64,000 nt of DNA from an uncultured Pseudomonas sp. (GTDB lineage: Bacteria; Pseudomonadota; Gammaproteobacteria; Pseudomonadales; Pseudomonadaceae): contig NZ_CAMPHV010000001.1 of NCBI RefSeq assembly GCF_946886105.1, positions 124,001 through 188,000 of the forward strand, read 5' to 3'. Positions within the stretch are counted from its first letter, which is position 1. Every line of letters begins with the position of its first letter. Below the pieces are notes generated by a model. The model did not search any database and was not told the DNA's origin. It worked only from the letters and a program-made list of their open reading frames with translations. The translations under genes and the position numbers were made by a program. Shown here one piece after another: positions 11,828 through 20,045 of this stretch.

Positions 11828-12601
11828 TTAGAAATTATCTTTCCATGCCCGCAAGCGGGTGAATACCTGGGCGCTGGAGCGATTTTCCGCCCCCTCGCGA
11901 CAGTTGAGGGTTTCGATTACGGCCGGCTCGGCGCAACGCAAAAAAGGATTGGTAGCGCGCTCAAGCGCCAAGGTCGAAGGCAGGCTTATTTGCCCTGCCT
12001 GGAGCCAGGCGGCGACCTGCCGCAGGCGTTCGGCGATCTGCGCATTGTCGGGCTCGACCGCTTGGGCAAAGCGTAAATTGCTCAGGGTGTATTCATGGGT
12101 GCAGTACACCAGGGTGCGCTCGGGTAGGGCGGCCAGGCGCTGCAGCGACGTGTGCATTTGTGCGGGGCTGCCTTCGAACAGTCGGCCACAGCCTGCGGCG
12201 AACAGGGTGTCGCCACAGAATAACCAGTGCTGCTCGGCCTGGTAATACGCGATATGTCCGAGGGTGTGGCCCGGCACCTCGATGACGTTCAACGTATGGC
12301 CGAGCACTTCGACGCAGTCGCCGTCCTTGAGTGCGCTATCGCGTTCGGGGATGGTTTCCCGGGCGGGGCCGAGCACCCGGGCGCCGGTCGCGGCCTTGAG
12401 CTGGGCGATGCCACCGACATGGTCGTGGTGGTGGTGGGTGACCAAGATATCGCTGAGTTGCCAGCCGGGGTGGGCGTTCAGCCATGCCAGCACGGGGGCG
12501 GCGTCCCCCGGATCGACCACGGCGCAGCGCTGTTGTCCGCTGTCTTGCAGCAGCCAGATATAGTTGTCGGAGAAAGCCGGTAGAGCGTCGATTTTAATCA
12601 T
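11828..12601 (-). CDS. gloB: Hydroxyacylglutathione hydrolase (glyoxalase II)
   Basis: Second enzyme of methylglyoxal detoxification: hydrolyses S-lactoylglutathione to D-lactate and glutathione. The 257-residue protein is a metallo-beta-lactamase-fold enzyme with the binuclear metal motif THHHHDH at residues 55-61, further metal ligands around [10 protein letters not shown] and [17 protein letters not shown], and the glyoxalase II C-terminal domain ([12 protein letters not shown] and the following helices). The start is the ATG at 12601 giving [18 protein letters not shown]; an upstream open extension runs into the divergent methyltransferase gene and is not believed. Only 75 bases separate it from that gene, so promoters are probably back to back. 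Confidence 0.95.
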   Translation of the reverse strand: MIKIDALPAFSDNYIWLLQDSGQQRCAVVDPGDAAPVLAWLNAHPGWQLSDILVTHHHHDHVGGIAQLKAATGARVLGPARETIPERDSALKDGDCVEVLGHTLNVIEVPGHTLGHIAYYQAEQHWLFCGDTLFAAGCGRLFEGSPAQMHTSLQRLAALPERTLVYCTHEYTLSNLRFAQAVEPDNAQIAERLRQVAAWLQAGQISLPSTLALERATNPFLRCAEPAVIETLNCREGAENRSSAQVFTRLRAWKDNF

Positions 12602-12676
12602 GACACGGGTCGCTATGCGGGCTACAAAGGTGCATCTTAGGCTGCATTGAAAGTCACGGCTACGCAGGTGATACCT

Positions 12677-13435
12677 ATGTCTGATCATCCCTTCGCCCAA
12701 GCCGACGCCGATTGGCTGAGTCTGATCGGTGCCGCCCGCGGCTGGTTCAACGGCCCCCACGGGCAGTTGCTGCTGGAGGAGGAGCAGCGTCTGCTGGAGG
12801 AAGAACTGGCACGGTTTTTCGGCAGCTACCTGGTGCATTACGGCCCCGCCGCGGAAGAAACCGCGAGCGCGGCGCAGATTCAACGCAGCGTACGTCTGGG
12901 CGCGCCTTTCCGCGGTGTGGATATCGTCTGCGAGGAGCAGGCCTGGCCACTGACCGAGCACGCCGCCGATGTCGTGGTGCTGCAACATGGCTTGGACTTC
13001 AGCCTGTCGCCCCACGGCTTGTTACGTGAAGCCGCGCGTAGCGTCAGGCCCGGCGGCCACTTATTGATCCTCGGGATCAATCCGCTGAGCGCCTGGGGCG
13101 TGCGCCATCTATATACCCAGGACGCCTTGAGACAAGCGCGCTGTATTGCCCCGAGCCGCGTCAGCGACTGGCTGCACCTGTTGGGTTTTGCGCTGGAGAA
13201 ACGCCGCTTCGGATGCTATCGTCCGCCGCTTTCTTCCGTGGGCTGGCGGGAACGCCTGGCCGGTTTGGAAGCCTGGGGGGACGCTTGGCAATTGCCGGGC
13301 GGCGGCTTTTATATTCTGGTGGCGCGCAAATTGGTGGTGGGTTTGCGCCCGTTGCGCCAATCGCGCCGCGAGCCCATGGGCAAGCTGTTGCCGCTGCCGG
13401 TGGCCAAGGTCAGCCGGCGCAATTCCGAGCATTAA
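12677..13435 (+). CDS. Class I SAM-dependent methyltransferase-like protein
   Basis: 252-residue protein of the methyltransferase type 11 family that lies between gloB and rnhA in Pseudomonas (PA1814-like). Recognisable parts are the acidic post-II region ([20 protein letters not shown]), [11 protein letters not shown] and [20 protein letters not shown] classical GxGxG motif I is not evident, so SAM binding is inferred from the family. The C-terminal 30 residues are basic. ATG at 12677 is preferred over an in-frame TTG 30 bases earlier because AGGTGAT precedes it. The next gene, rnhA, starts 8 bases after its stop. Substrate unknown. Confidence 0.8.
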   Translation: MSDHPFAQADADWLSLIGAARGWFNGPHGQLLLEEEQRLLEEELARFFGSYLVHYGPAAEETASAAQIQRSVRLGAPFRGVDIVCEEQAWPLTEHAADVVVLQHGLDFSLSPHGLLREAARSVRPGGHLLILGINPLSAWGVRHLYTQDALRQARCIAPSRVSDWLHLLGFALEKRRFGCYRPPLSSVGWRERLAGLEAWGDAWQLPGGGFYILVARKLVVGLRPLRQSRREPMGKLLPLPVAKVSRRNSEH

Positions 13436-13443
13436 GACGAACT

Positions 13444-13896
13444 ATGAGTGAACAGGTCGAGATTTACACCGACGGCGCCTGCAAGGGCAATCCCGGCGTT
13501 GGCGGGTGGGGTGCGCTGCTGATTTTCAAGGGCGTGGAAAAAGAGCTCTGGGGTGGTGAGGCGCAAACCACCAACAACCGCATGGAGCTGACCGCGGCGA
13601 TCCGCGCCCTGGCCGAGCTCAAGCGCAGCTGCGACGTGCGTCTGGTGACCGACTCGCAGTACGTCATGCAGGGGATTCAGGATTGGATGCCCAACTGGAA
13701 GAAGCGCGGCTGGAAAACCGCGACCAAGCAACCGGTGAAGAACGCAGATCTCTGGCAGCAGCTCGATGAGCAAGTCAACCGCCATAGCGTGACCTGGCAG
13801 TGGGTGCGCGGCCATAACGGCCATCCCGGTAACGAACGTGCCGACCTGCTGGCCAACCGCGGCGTCGATGAAATGAGAGGCTTGAAACATGCGTAG
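13444..13896 (+). CDS. rnhA: Ribonuclease HI
   Basis: Degrades RNA in RNA-DNA hybrids such as R-loops and primers. The 150-residue protein keeps all active-site positions in E. coli numbering: Asp10 ([16 protein letters not shown]), Glu48 ([10 protein letters not shown]), Asp70 (VTDSQYV), His124 (RGHNGHPGN) and Asp134 (ERADLLAN). The ATG at 13444 lies 8 bases after the methyltransferase stop; a longer open frame upstream is a shadow of that gene. Its last eight bases overlap dnaQ, which suggests coupled translation of two DNA maintenance proteins, an arrangement also known in P. aeruginosa. Confidence 0.97.
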   Translation: MSEQVEIYTDGACKGNPGVGGWGALLIFKGVEKELWGGEAQTTNNRMELTAAIRALAELKRSCDVRLVTDSQYVMQGIQDWMPNWKKRGWKTATKQPVKNADLWQQLDEQVNRHSVTWQWVRGHNGHPGNERADLLANRGVDEMRGLKHA

Positions 13897-14626
13897 TGTC
13901 GTACTCGATACCGAAACCACGGGCATGCCGGTGGCCGATGGCCACCGGATCATCGAAATCGGCTGTGTCGAGCTGATCGGCCGGCGGTTGACCGGGCGTC
14001 ATTTCCACGTCTACCTGCAGCCGGATCGCGAAATCGACGAAGGCGCCATCGCCGTTCACGGCATCACCAACGAGTTCGTGCAGGACAAGCCGCGCTTCAA
14101 GGAAATCGCCGACGAGTTCTTCGAGTTCATCAAGGGCGCGCAGCTGATCATCCACAACGCGGCGTTCGACGTCGGCTTCATCAACAACGAATTCGCCCTG
14201 ATCAAGCAGAACGAGCGCGCCGATCTCAGCGAGCATTGCTCGATTCTCGACACCCTGCTGATGGCTCGCGAGCGCCATCCGGGGCAGCGCAACAACCTCG
14301 ACGCGCTGTGCAAACGTTATGGCGTCGATAACTCCGGTCGCGACCTGCACGGCGCCTTGCTCGACGCCGAGATCCTTGCCGACGTCTACCTGACCATGAC
14401 CGGCGGGCAGACCAATCTGTCGCTGGCCGGCGAAGGTTCCGAAGGCGATGGCAACGGTCGCCAGCAAGCCAGCCCGATTCGCCGCCTGGCCGCCGACCGC
14501 GCGTTGACCCGGGTGATCCGCGCCAATACCGATGAACTGAGTGCGCACCTCGCGCGTTTGGCGATCATCGAAAAATCCGCGGGCGCGCCGTCGCTATGGG
14601 CGCAACTGGAACAGCAGGAGGGGTAG
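13889..14626 (+). CDS. dnaQ: DNA polymerase III epsilon subunit (3'-5' proofreading exonuclease)
   Basis: Proofreading subunit of the replicative polymerase. In 245 residues the DEDDh exonuclease site is complete: Asp7 and Glu9 (LDTETTG), Asp94 (HNAAFDVGF), His154 and Asp159 (DLHGALLDA). A roughly 65-residue C-terminal tail (from about residue 180) should hold the flexible linker and polymerase-binding segment. The ATG at 13889 overlaps rnhA by eight bases and has GAGAGG as its ribosome site within rnhA. The tail is glycine- and glutamine-rich, as in other epsilon subunits. Confidence 0.97.
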   Translation: MRSVVLDTETTGMPVADGHRIIEIGCVELIGRRLTGRHFHVYLQPDREIDEGAIAVHGITNEFVQDKPRFKEIADEFFEFIKGAQLIIHNAAFDVGFINNEFALIKQNERADLSEHCSILDTLLMARERHPGQRNNLDALCKRYGVDNSGRDLHGALLDAEILADVYLTMTGGQTNLSLAGEGSEGDGNGRQQASPIRRLAADRALTRVIRANTDELSAHLARLAIIEKSAGAPSLWAQLEQQEG

Positions 14627-14738
14627 TCGTCCTGCTTGGCCGGGTCGCTGATTATCGACAGTCAACGCCCCGGCTCGCCCTGTCGGCGCTCTTGTTAAGA
14701 TGCCGCGCTTTTTCCCGTCCCAGCCTTGGTAGCCCTCG

Positions 14739-15200
14739 ATGCCCGAGCTTTCCGCCATTCGTCTCGATGAGATCGACCGCCAGTTGATTGCCGCCTTGCA
14801 GCTCGACGCCCGCGAGAGCGTCGCCATGCTCGCACGCAAGCTCGGTATCGCGCGCACCACGGTGATTTCGCGCATCGCCCGCCTGGAGAAAAGCAAGGTC
14901 ATCACCGGCTATGGCGTGCGCTTGGGGCAGAGCGTGACCGAGGGTGGGTTGCAGGCCTATGTCGGCATCACTCTGCAGCCGCGGTCGGGTAAGGAGGTGT
15001 TGCGGCGGCTGAGCAATATGCCCGAGGTGCAGCAGCTGTGTACGGTCAGCGGCGAATTCGACTTCGTCGCCTGGCTGCGCGCCGATACGCCGGAACGGCT
15101 GGATCAGTTGCTCGACGAGATAGGTGCGGTGGACGGCGTGGAGAAGACCACGACCTCGATCATCCTGTCGTGCAAGATCGATCGCGGCGGGCGCTTGTAG
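14739..15200 (+). CDS. Lrp/AsnC-family transcriptional regulator
   Basis: 153-residue amino-acid-responsive regulator. An N-terminal winged helix-turn-helix (LDEIDRQLIAALQLDARESV, then LARKLGIARTTVISRIARLE) is followed by the alpha-beta ligand-binding and oligomerisation domain (EGGLQAYVGITL, VSGEFDFVAWLRADTPERLD). These regulators form octamers that bind amino acids. It precedes, across a palindromic repeat, a saccharopine-dehydrogenase-like gene and a lysine decarboxylase, so lysine or a related amino acid is a reasonable ligand guess, though only context supports it. Upstream (14627-14738) I see no clear operator. Confidence 0.88.
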   Translation: MPELSAIRLDEIDRQLIAALQLDARESVAMLARKLGIARTTVISRIARLEKSKVITGYGVRLGQSVTEGGLQAYVGITLQPRSGKEVLRRLSNMPEVQQLCTVSGEFDFVAWLRADTPERLDQLLDEIGAVDGVEKTTTSIILSCKIDRGGRL

Positions 15201-15225
15201 GGGCGAATCAGGCAAGCGGCTTTTG

Positions 15226-15291
15226 TAGCCCGGATGCAATCCGGGGCGGCGGTGCCGGCCATAAGAGAATCCCCTGATTGCATCCGGGCTA
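15226..15291. repeat. Palindromic repeat, TAGCCCGGATGCAATCCGGG family, copy 1
   Basis: Two inverted arms, TAGCCCGGATGCAATCCGGG at 15226-15245 and its near-complement ending at 15291 (GATTGCATCCGGGCTA), flank a 24-base centre. The same sequence recurs at 35481 and 41033, so this is a dispersed genomic repeat rather than a gene-specific terminator. It lies just beyond the Lrp gene and could still act as a transcript end structure. Confidence 0.85.
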
Positions 15292-15309
15292 GATGCTGAG
15301 CGCAAACAT

Positions 15310-15329
15310 CTGCCCGCCGGGGCGGGCAG
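15310..15329. terminator. GC hairpin between convergent genes (possible terminator)
   Basis: A perfect hairpin, CTGCCCGCC with GGCGGGCAG, lies between the ends of the convergent Lrp and saccharopine-dehydrogenase-like genes. The downstream T content is modest on either strand (GTTGTTTCG on plus), so activity is a guess. Confidence 0.4.
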
Positions 15330-15344
15330 GTTGTTTCGTCCGTT

Positions 15345-16442
15345 CTATGCGGCTTCCAGATCCTGCACGGCGTTTTCCTCGTAGGCTTTACCAAAGCGGT
15401 TGGCGAGGAAGTCGTCGAGCGACACCTGCTCCTGACTGATAAAGCCCGATTGCGGTAATTGCTTGGCGCGGAACAGATCCAGCGCGGCGCAGATGCCGGC
15501 GGCGGTGGTGATCTGGATGGCGCTGGTAACCCGGCCGTTGCGCACGTCGGCGAAAATCTTGCGGCTGAACACCTGTTGCACCAGCTTGCCGTCCTTCAGC
15601 CCGCTGACAGTGACGAACACCAGCACCACGTCCTGCATGGTGCTCGGCACGGCGCCGCGCAGGATGTCCTTGAGCTTGTCCTGATTGTCGGACAGACGCA
15701 GGTCTTCCAGCAGGAACTTCATCAGGTCGCGATGGCCCGGGTAGCGCACGGTCTTGTAATCCAGGGTTTCGACCTGATCCTTGAGGGTTTCACAGAGGGT
15801 GCCGAGGCCGCCTGAAGTGTTGAAGGCTTCGTACTCGACGCCATCGAGGGAGAAGTGCTCCAGGCCTTCGAGCGGTTGTACCAGTTGCAGGCGGCCGTTG
15901 CGGATCGCCTCGCACGGGTGGCAGTACTCGTTGACCAGGCCGTCGACGCTCCAGGTCAGGTTGTACTTCAGCGAATTGGTGGGGAATTCCGGCAGGGCGC
16001 CGACGCGCATCTTCACTTCGCGCACCTTGTCGAAGCGACTGGCCAGGGAATGCGCGGCGATGCCGATAAACCCGGGAGCCAGGCCGCACTGCGGCATAAA
16101 CGCGACCTGGGCGTCCTTGGCCAACTCCATGATGGTTTTGGTCGCATGCACGTCTTCGGTCAGGTCGAAGTAGTGGGTGTGACTGTTCTTCGCCGCTTTG
16201 GCCACGCCGATGGCCATATGGTAAGGCAGGGCGTTGAGCACCGCGTCCTGGTCGGCCATGGCCGCTTCCAGGGCGGCGCCATCGGCGGAGTCGAGTTCGA
16301 GGGTGGCGATCCCCAGGGCGGCGATAGCGCTGAGGGAAGCAGCGTCGCGGTCGGCCACCACAACCCGGTAGTCGCCACTGTTATGCAGCAATTGCGCAAT
16401 GGTGAAGCCGATATGGCCAGCGCCGAGCAGGAGTACGTTCAT
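15345..16442 (-). CDS. Saccharopine dehydrogenase-family oxidoreductase
   Basis: 365-residue NAD(P)-dependent oxidoreductase of the saccharopine dehydrogenase superfamily. The N-terminal Rossmann motif is MNVLLLGAGHIG (Gly7, Gly9, Gly12), followed by VVVADRDAASL. The middle and C-terminal parts match the saccharopine dehydrogenase C domain (QCGLAPGFIGIAAHSLASRF, then LKYNLTWSVDGLVNEY). Relatives include saccharopine reductase, carboxynorspermidine dehydrogenase and lysine 6-dehydrogenase; the sequence alone does not choose. It is divergent from a lysine decarboxylase and next to an Lrp regulator, so a role in lysine metabolism is the best contextual guess. ATG at 16442 follows CGGAGAGAACA; the open frame continues further upstream without support. 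Confidence 0.82.
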   Translation of the reverse strand: MNVLLLGAGHIGFTIAQLLHNSGDYRVVVADRDAASLSAIAALGIATLELDSADGAALEAAMADQDAVLNALPYHMAIGVAKAAKNSHTHYFDLTEDVHATKTIMELAKDAQVAFMPQCGLAPGFIGIAAHSLASRFDKVREVKMRVGALPEFPTNSLKYNLTWSVDGLVNEYCHPCEAIRNGRLQLVQPLEGLEHFSLDGVEYEAFNTSGGLGTLCETLKDQVETLDYKTVRYPGHRDLMKFLLEDLRLSDNQDKLKDILRGAVPSTMQDVVLVFVTVSGLKDGKLVQQVFSRKIFADVRNGRVTSAIQITTAAGICAALDLFRAKQLPQSGFISQEQVSLDDFLANRFGKAYEENAVQDLEAA

Positions 16443-16650
16443 TATTGTTCTCTCCGGAGTGGGTGAAGTCGCAGCCAGTCTAGAGAGCGGTTTATCCGAC
16501 AATAAGACGTGAAAAGTAGCAAATTGATGATAGATTGCTGCGTTATGACGATTGGGTGATGCGATTTGCAGTATTCCGCCCATGACGTACGGTGCGTCTT
16601 CGCCTGGCATGGTGTTTACTCAAGACAGTTGCGATCGCCGGAACCCAGCC

Positions 16651-18942
16651 ATGTACAAAGACCTGAAGTTTCCCGTGCTTATCGTGCACCGCGACATCAA
16701 AGCCGATACCGTGGCTGGCGATCGGGTACGCGCCATCGCCCAGGAATTGGAGCAGGACGGCTTCACCATACTGTCCACCGCCAGTTCGGCCGAGGGGCGT
16801 ATCGTCGCCTCCACTCACCACGGCTTGGCCTGCATCCTGGTGGCCGCCGAAGGGGCGGGGGAGAACAAGCGCTTGTTGCAGGACATGGTCGAGTTGATCC
16901 GCATCGCGCGTCGGCGGGCGCCGCAGTTGCCGATATTCGCCCTTGGCGAGCAGGTGACCATCGAGAATGCGCCGGCCGAGGCCATGGCCGATCTCAATCA
17001 ACTGCGCGGTATTCTCTATCTGTTCGAAGACACCGTGCCCTTCCTCGCCCGGCAAGTGGCCCGCGCCGCGCGCAATTACTTGGATGGTTTGCTGCCGCCG
17101 TTCTTCAGAGCCCTGGTGCAGCACACCGCACAATCCAACTATTCCTGGCACACGCCCGGCCACGGTGGCGGCGTGGCTTACCGCAAAAGCCCGGTGGGTC
17201 AAGCCTTCCATCAGTTCTTCGGCGAGAACACGCTGCGCTCCGACCTCTCGGTGTCGGTGCCGGAACTCGGCTCGTTGCTCGATCACACCGGCCCTTTGGC
17301 CGAAGCAGAGGCCCGCGCGGCGCGCAACTTCGGTGCCGACCACACCTACTTCGTGATCAACGGCACCTCGACGGCGAACAAGATCGTCTGGCATTCCATG
17401 GTCGGCCGCGACGACCTGGTGCTGGTCGATCGCAACTGCCACAAGTCGATTCTCCATTCGATCATCATGACCGGCGCCATTCCGCTGTATCTGAGCCCCG
17501 AGCGTAACGAGCTGGGCATCATCGGGCCGATTCCCCTGAGCGAGTTCAGCCGCGAATCGATTCAGGCCAAGATCGACGCCAGCCCCCTTGCTTGTAACCG
17601 TGAGTCGCGTAACCGGGCGCCGAGCAGCAGCGGGGCCATGGTCAAGCTGGTAGTGGTGACCAACTCGACCTACGACGGGCTCTGCTATAACGCCGAACTG
17701 ATCAAGCAGACCCTGGGCGACAGCGTCGAAGTGCTGCACTTCGACGAAGCCTGGTACGCCTATGCGGCGTTTCATGAGTTCTACGCCGGACGCTATGGCA
17801 TGGGCACCGTGCGCGGGGACAAGGCGCCGCTGGTGTTCAGCACCCACTCCACCCATAAGCTGCTGGCGGCGTTCAGCCAGGCCTCGATGATCCATGTGCA
17901 GGACGGCGGCGTGCGCCAGCTCGATCGCGATCGCTTCAACGAAGCCTTCATGATGCACATCTCGACCTCGCCGCAGTACGGCATCATCGCCTCGCTGGAT
18001 GTGGCCTCGGCGATGATGGAAGGGCCGGCCGGGCGCTCGTTGATCCAGGAAACCTTCGACGAGGCCCTGAGCTTTCGCCGCGCCCTGGCCAATTTGCGGC
18101 AGAACCTCGATGCCGAGGATTGGTGGTTCAGCATCTGGCAGCCGCCCCAGGCCGAGGGCGCCGACGATGTGGCGACCACGCAATGGCTGTTGCGGCCCCA
18201 GGCCGATTGGCACGGCTTCGGCGATATCGCCGCGGATTACGTGCTGCTCGACCCGATCAAGGTCACCCTGGTCACCCCCGGGCTGACCGCCGACGGCAAG
18301 TTGGACCGGCGCGGGATTCCCGCCGCGGTGGTCGGCAAGTTCCTCTGGGAGCGCGGCCTGGTGGTGGAGAAGACCGGCCTGTATTCCTTCCTGGTGCTGT
18401 TCTCCATGGGCATCACCAAGGGCAAGTGGAGCACGCTGCTGACCGAATTGCTGGAGTTCAAGCGCAGCTATGATGCCAACTTGCCGCTGATCGATGCCTT
18501 GCCCACGGTCGCCCAAGCCGGCGGGGCGCAATACCAGGGCATGGGCCTGCGCGACCTTTGCGATGCCTTGCACCGCTGTTACGGCGACAACGCCACCGCC
18601 AAGGCGATGAAGCGCATGTATACGACGCTACCGGAAATCGCCCTGAAGCCCGCCGATGCCTACGACCAATTGGTCCGCGGCGAGGTCGAGGCCGTGCCGA
18701 TCGAGCAGTTGGAGGGGCGTGTCGCCGCAGTGATGCTGGTGCCGTACCCGCCCGGAATTCCGTTGATCATGCCGGGCGAGCGCTTCACCGCGGCGACCCG
18801 TTCGATCATCGATTACCTGGCATTCGCCCGTGCCTTCGATCTCAGTTTTCCCGGCTTCGATGCGGATGTGCATGGCTTGCAACGCCATGAAGGTCCGCAG
18901 GGGGACATCTATACGGTCGATTGCATCAAACCGCGCGAATAA
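16651..18942 (+). CDS. ldcA: Lysine (Orn/Lys/Arg) decarboxylase LdcA
   Basis: PLP-dependent fold-I decarboxylase, probably converting L-lysine to cadaverine as P. aeruginosa LdcA does. The 763-residue protein has the N-terminal wing domain (VLIVHRDIKADT), the core (NYSWHTPGHGGGVAYRKSPV; VVTNSTYDGLCYN) and the PLP-binding Lys403 in STHSTHKLLAAFSQAS, followed by the C-terminal domain. ATG at 16651 starts MYKDLKFPVLIVHRDIKADT; the open frame extends 33 codons upstream but the homology begins here. It is about 12 residues longer than the P. aeruginosa protein I remember, because of a short Arg/Ser-rich insert near residues 318-330. The gene is divergent from the dehydrogenase gene, with 208 bases between them. 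Confidence 0.93.
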   Translation: MYKDLKFPVLIVHRDIKADTVAGDRVRAIAQELEQDGFTILSTASSAEGRIVASTHHGLACILVAAEGAGENKRLLQDMVELIRIARRRAPQLPIFALGEQVTIENAPAEAMADLNQLRGILYLFEDTVPFLARQVARAARNYLDGLLPPFFRALVQHTAQSNYSWHTPGHGGGVAYRKSPVGQAFHQFFGENTLRSDLSVSVPELGSLLDHTGPLAEAEARAARNFGADHTYFVINGTSTANKIVWHSMVGRDDLVLVDRNCHKSILHSIIMTGAIPLYLSPERNELGIIGPIPLSEFSRESIQAKIDASPLACNRESRNRAPSSSGAMVKLVVVTNSTYDGLCYNAELIKQTLGDSVEVLHFDEAWYAYAAFHEFYAGRYGMGTVRGDKAPLVFSTHSTHKLLAAFSQASMIHVQDGGVRQLDRDRFNEAFMMHISTSPQYGIIASLDVASAMMEGPAGRSLIQETFDEALSFRRALANLRQNLDAEDWWFSIWQPPQAEGADDVATTQWLLRPQADWHGFGDIAADYVLLDPIKVTLVTPGLTADGKLDRRGIPAAVVGKFLWERGLVVEKTGLYSFLVLFSMGITKGKWSTLLTELLEFKRSYDANLPLIDALPTVAQAGGAQYQGMGLRDLCDALHRCYGDNATAKAMKRMYTTLPEIALKPADAYDQLVRGEVEAVPIEQLEGRVAAVMLVPYPPGIPLIMPGERFTAATRSIIDYLAFARAFDLSFPGFDADVHGLQRHEGPQGDIYTVDCIKPRE

Positions 18943-18983
18943 ACCCGTACTGCCTACAGGCAGCATTTGCAGGCATGGACTAT

Positions 18984-19029
18984 CTTCAGTGGATCAAGAG
19001 CGTAAGCTTCAGTAGATCAAGAGCTTAAG
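18984..19029. repeat. Tandem duplication of a 23-base unit
   Basis: CTTCAGTGGATCAAGAGCG followed by TAAG (18984-19006) is repeated immediately as CTTCAGTAGATCAAGAGCT plus TAAG (19007-19029) with two mismatches. It lies in the less GC-rich 231-base gap between ldcA and the isomerase gene, which contains no gene that I can see. Confidence 0.8.
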
Positions 19030-19173
19030 AACGATATTCAGAATACGGCTTAACTCCGATGACGTGGGCTACATCACAGATACCGGCATCGACATTTATG
19101 TCGCTCTTGTTATAGTTGGGCAGCTTTACCATAAGCATATGACTATAGGTTCTAGCAGTGCCTGCTGCCGAGG

Positions 19174-19995
19174 ATGATTGCCGTGCCCCAATACCAAGCC
19201 TTTCGTGTCGAATTGGCGGATAAGATTGCCCATGTGACGATCAATCGACCGGAGAAAGTCAACGCCATGGGCGCTGAGTTCTGGTCGGAAATCGTCGAGA
19301 TCTTCCGCTGGATCGACGACACCGATGAAGTACGCGTGGTTGTGCTCTCGGGGGCCGGTAAGCACTTCTCCTCGGGCATCGATTTGATGATGCTGGCGCA
19401 GGTCGGCAGTCAGTTAGGCAAGGATGTCGGCCGCAATGCCGAGGCACTGCGGCGCAAAATCCTGCAATTGCAGGCTTCGTTCAACGCCGTGGACAATTGC
19501 CGCAAGCCCGTATTGGCGGCGATTCAGGGCTATTGCCTGGGCGGCGCGATCGACCTCATCACCACCTGCGACATGCGCTATGCAACGCGCGATGCGCAGT
19601 TCTCGATCAAGGAAATCGATCTCGGCATGGCCGCCGATGTCGGCACCCTCCAGCGTCTGCCACGGATTATCGGCGACGGTATGATGCGCGAGCTGGCGTT
19701 CACCGGTCGCACCATCGACGGCGAAGAGGCGCGCAGCATCGGTCTGGTCAACCGCACCTATGCGGACGCCAACGAACTGCTGGATGGGGTAATGGCGATT
19801 GCCCGCGACATCGCCGCGAAATCGCCGGTTGCGGTGCGGGGCACCAAGGAAATGATTCGATATATGCGCGACCACCGTGTCGACGACGGCCTCGAATATA
19901 TCGCCACCTGGAACGCAGCCATGCTGCAATCCGCCGATTTGCGCGTGGCGATGACGGCTCAAATGAGCAAGCAGAAGCCGGAGTTCGCCGACTGA
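19174..19995 (+). CDS. Crotonase-family delta3,5-delta2,4-dienoyl-CoA isomerase
   Basis: 273-residue crotonase-fold enzyme, most like mitochondrial ECH1, which shifts 3,5-dienoyl-CoA to 2,4-dienoyl-CoA during beta-oxidation of unsaturated fatty acids. Oxyanion-hole regions are KHFSSGIDL and IQGYCLGGAIDL. The three acidic residues that define this branch are all present at the ECH1 spacing: Asp127 (GGAIDL), Glu147 and Asp155 (KEIDLGMAADVGTLQRLP). A GAGG sits directly against the ATG at 19174, too close for good use; the in-frame GTG at 19183 has it at 9 bases and may be the true start. It is the gene before fimL, as in P. aeruginosa, where it is usually labelled enoyl-CoA hydratase. Confidence 0.87.
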   Translation: MIAVPQYQAFRVELADKIAHVTINRPEKVNAMGAEFWSEIVEIFRWIDDTDEVRVVVLSGAGKHFSSGIDLMMLAQVGSQLGKDVGRNAEALRRKILQLQASFNAVDNCRKPVLAAIQGYCLGGAIDLITTCDMRYATRDAQFSIKEIDLGMAADVGTLQRLPRIIGDGMMRELAFTGRTIDGEEARSIGLVNRTYADANELLDGVMAIARDIAAKSPVAVRGTKEMIRYMRDHRVDDGLEYIATWNAAMLQSADLRVAMTAQMSKQKPEFAD

Positions 19996-20045
19996 TGCAG
20001 TGCCTGCATCTGTTTCTTCTACCAGCGCGGGAGGCGCACTAGCTC

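Noticed and set aside
12602..13015. N-terminal extension of gloB by about 138 codons
   Set aside because: It lies wholly within the opposite-strand methyltransferase gene; homology starts at the ATG at 12601.
16543..18573. 676-codon open frame on the minus strand opposite ldcA
   Set aside because: Long antisense frames are common opposite GC-rich genes; it lacks any recognisable domain and the plus-strand gene is a clear decarboxylase.
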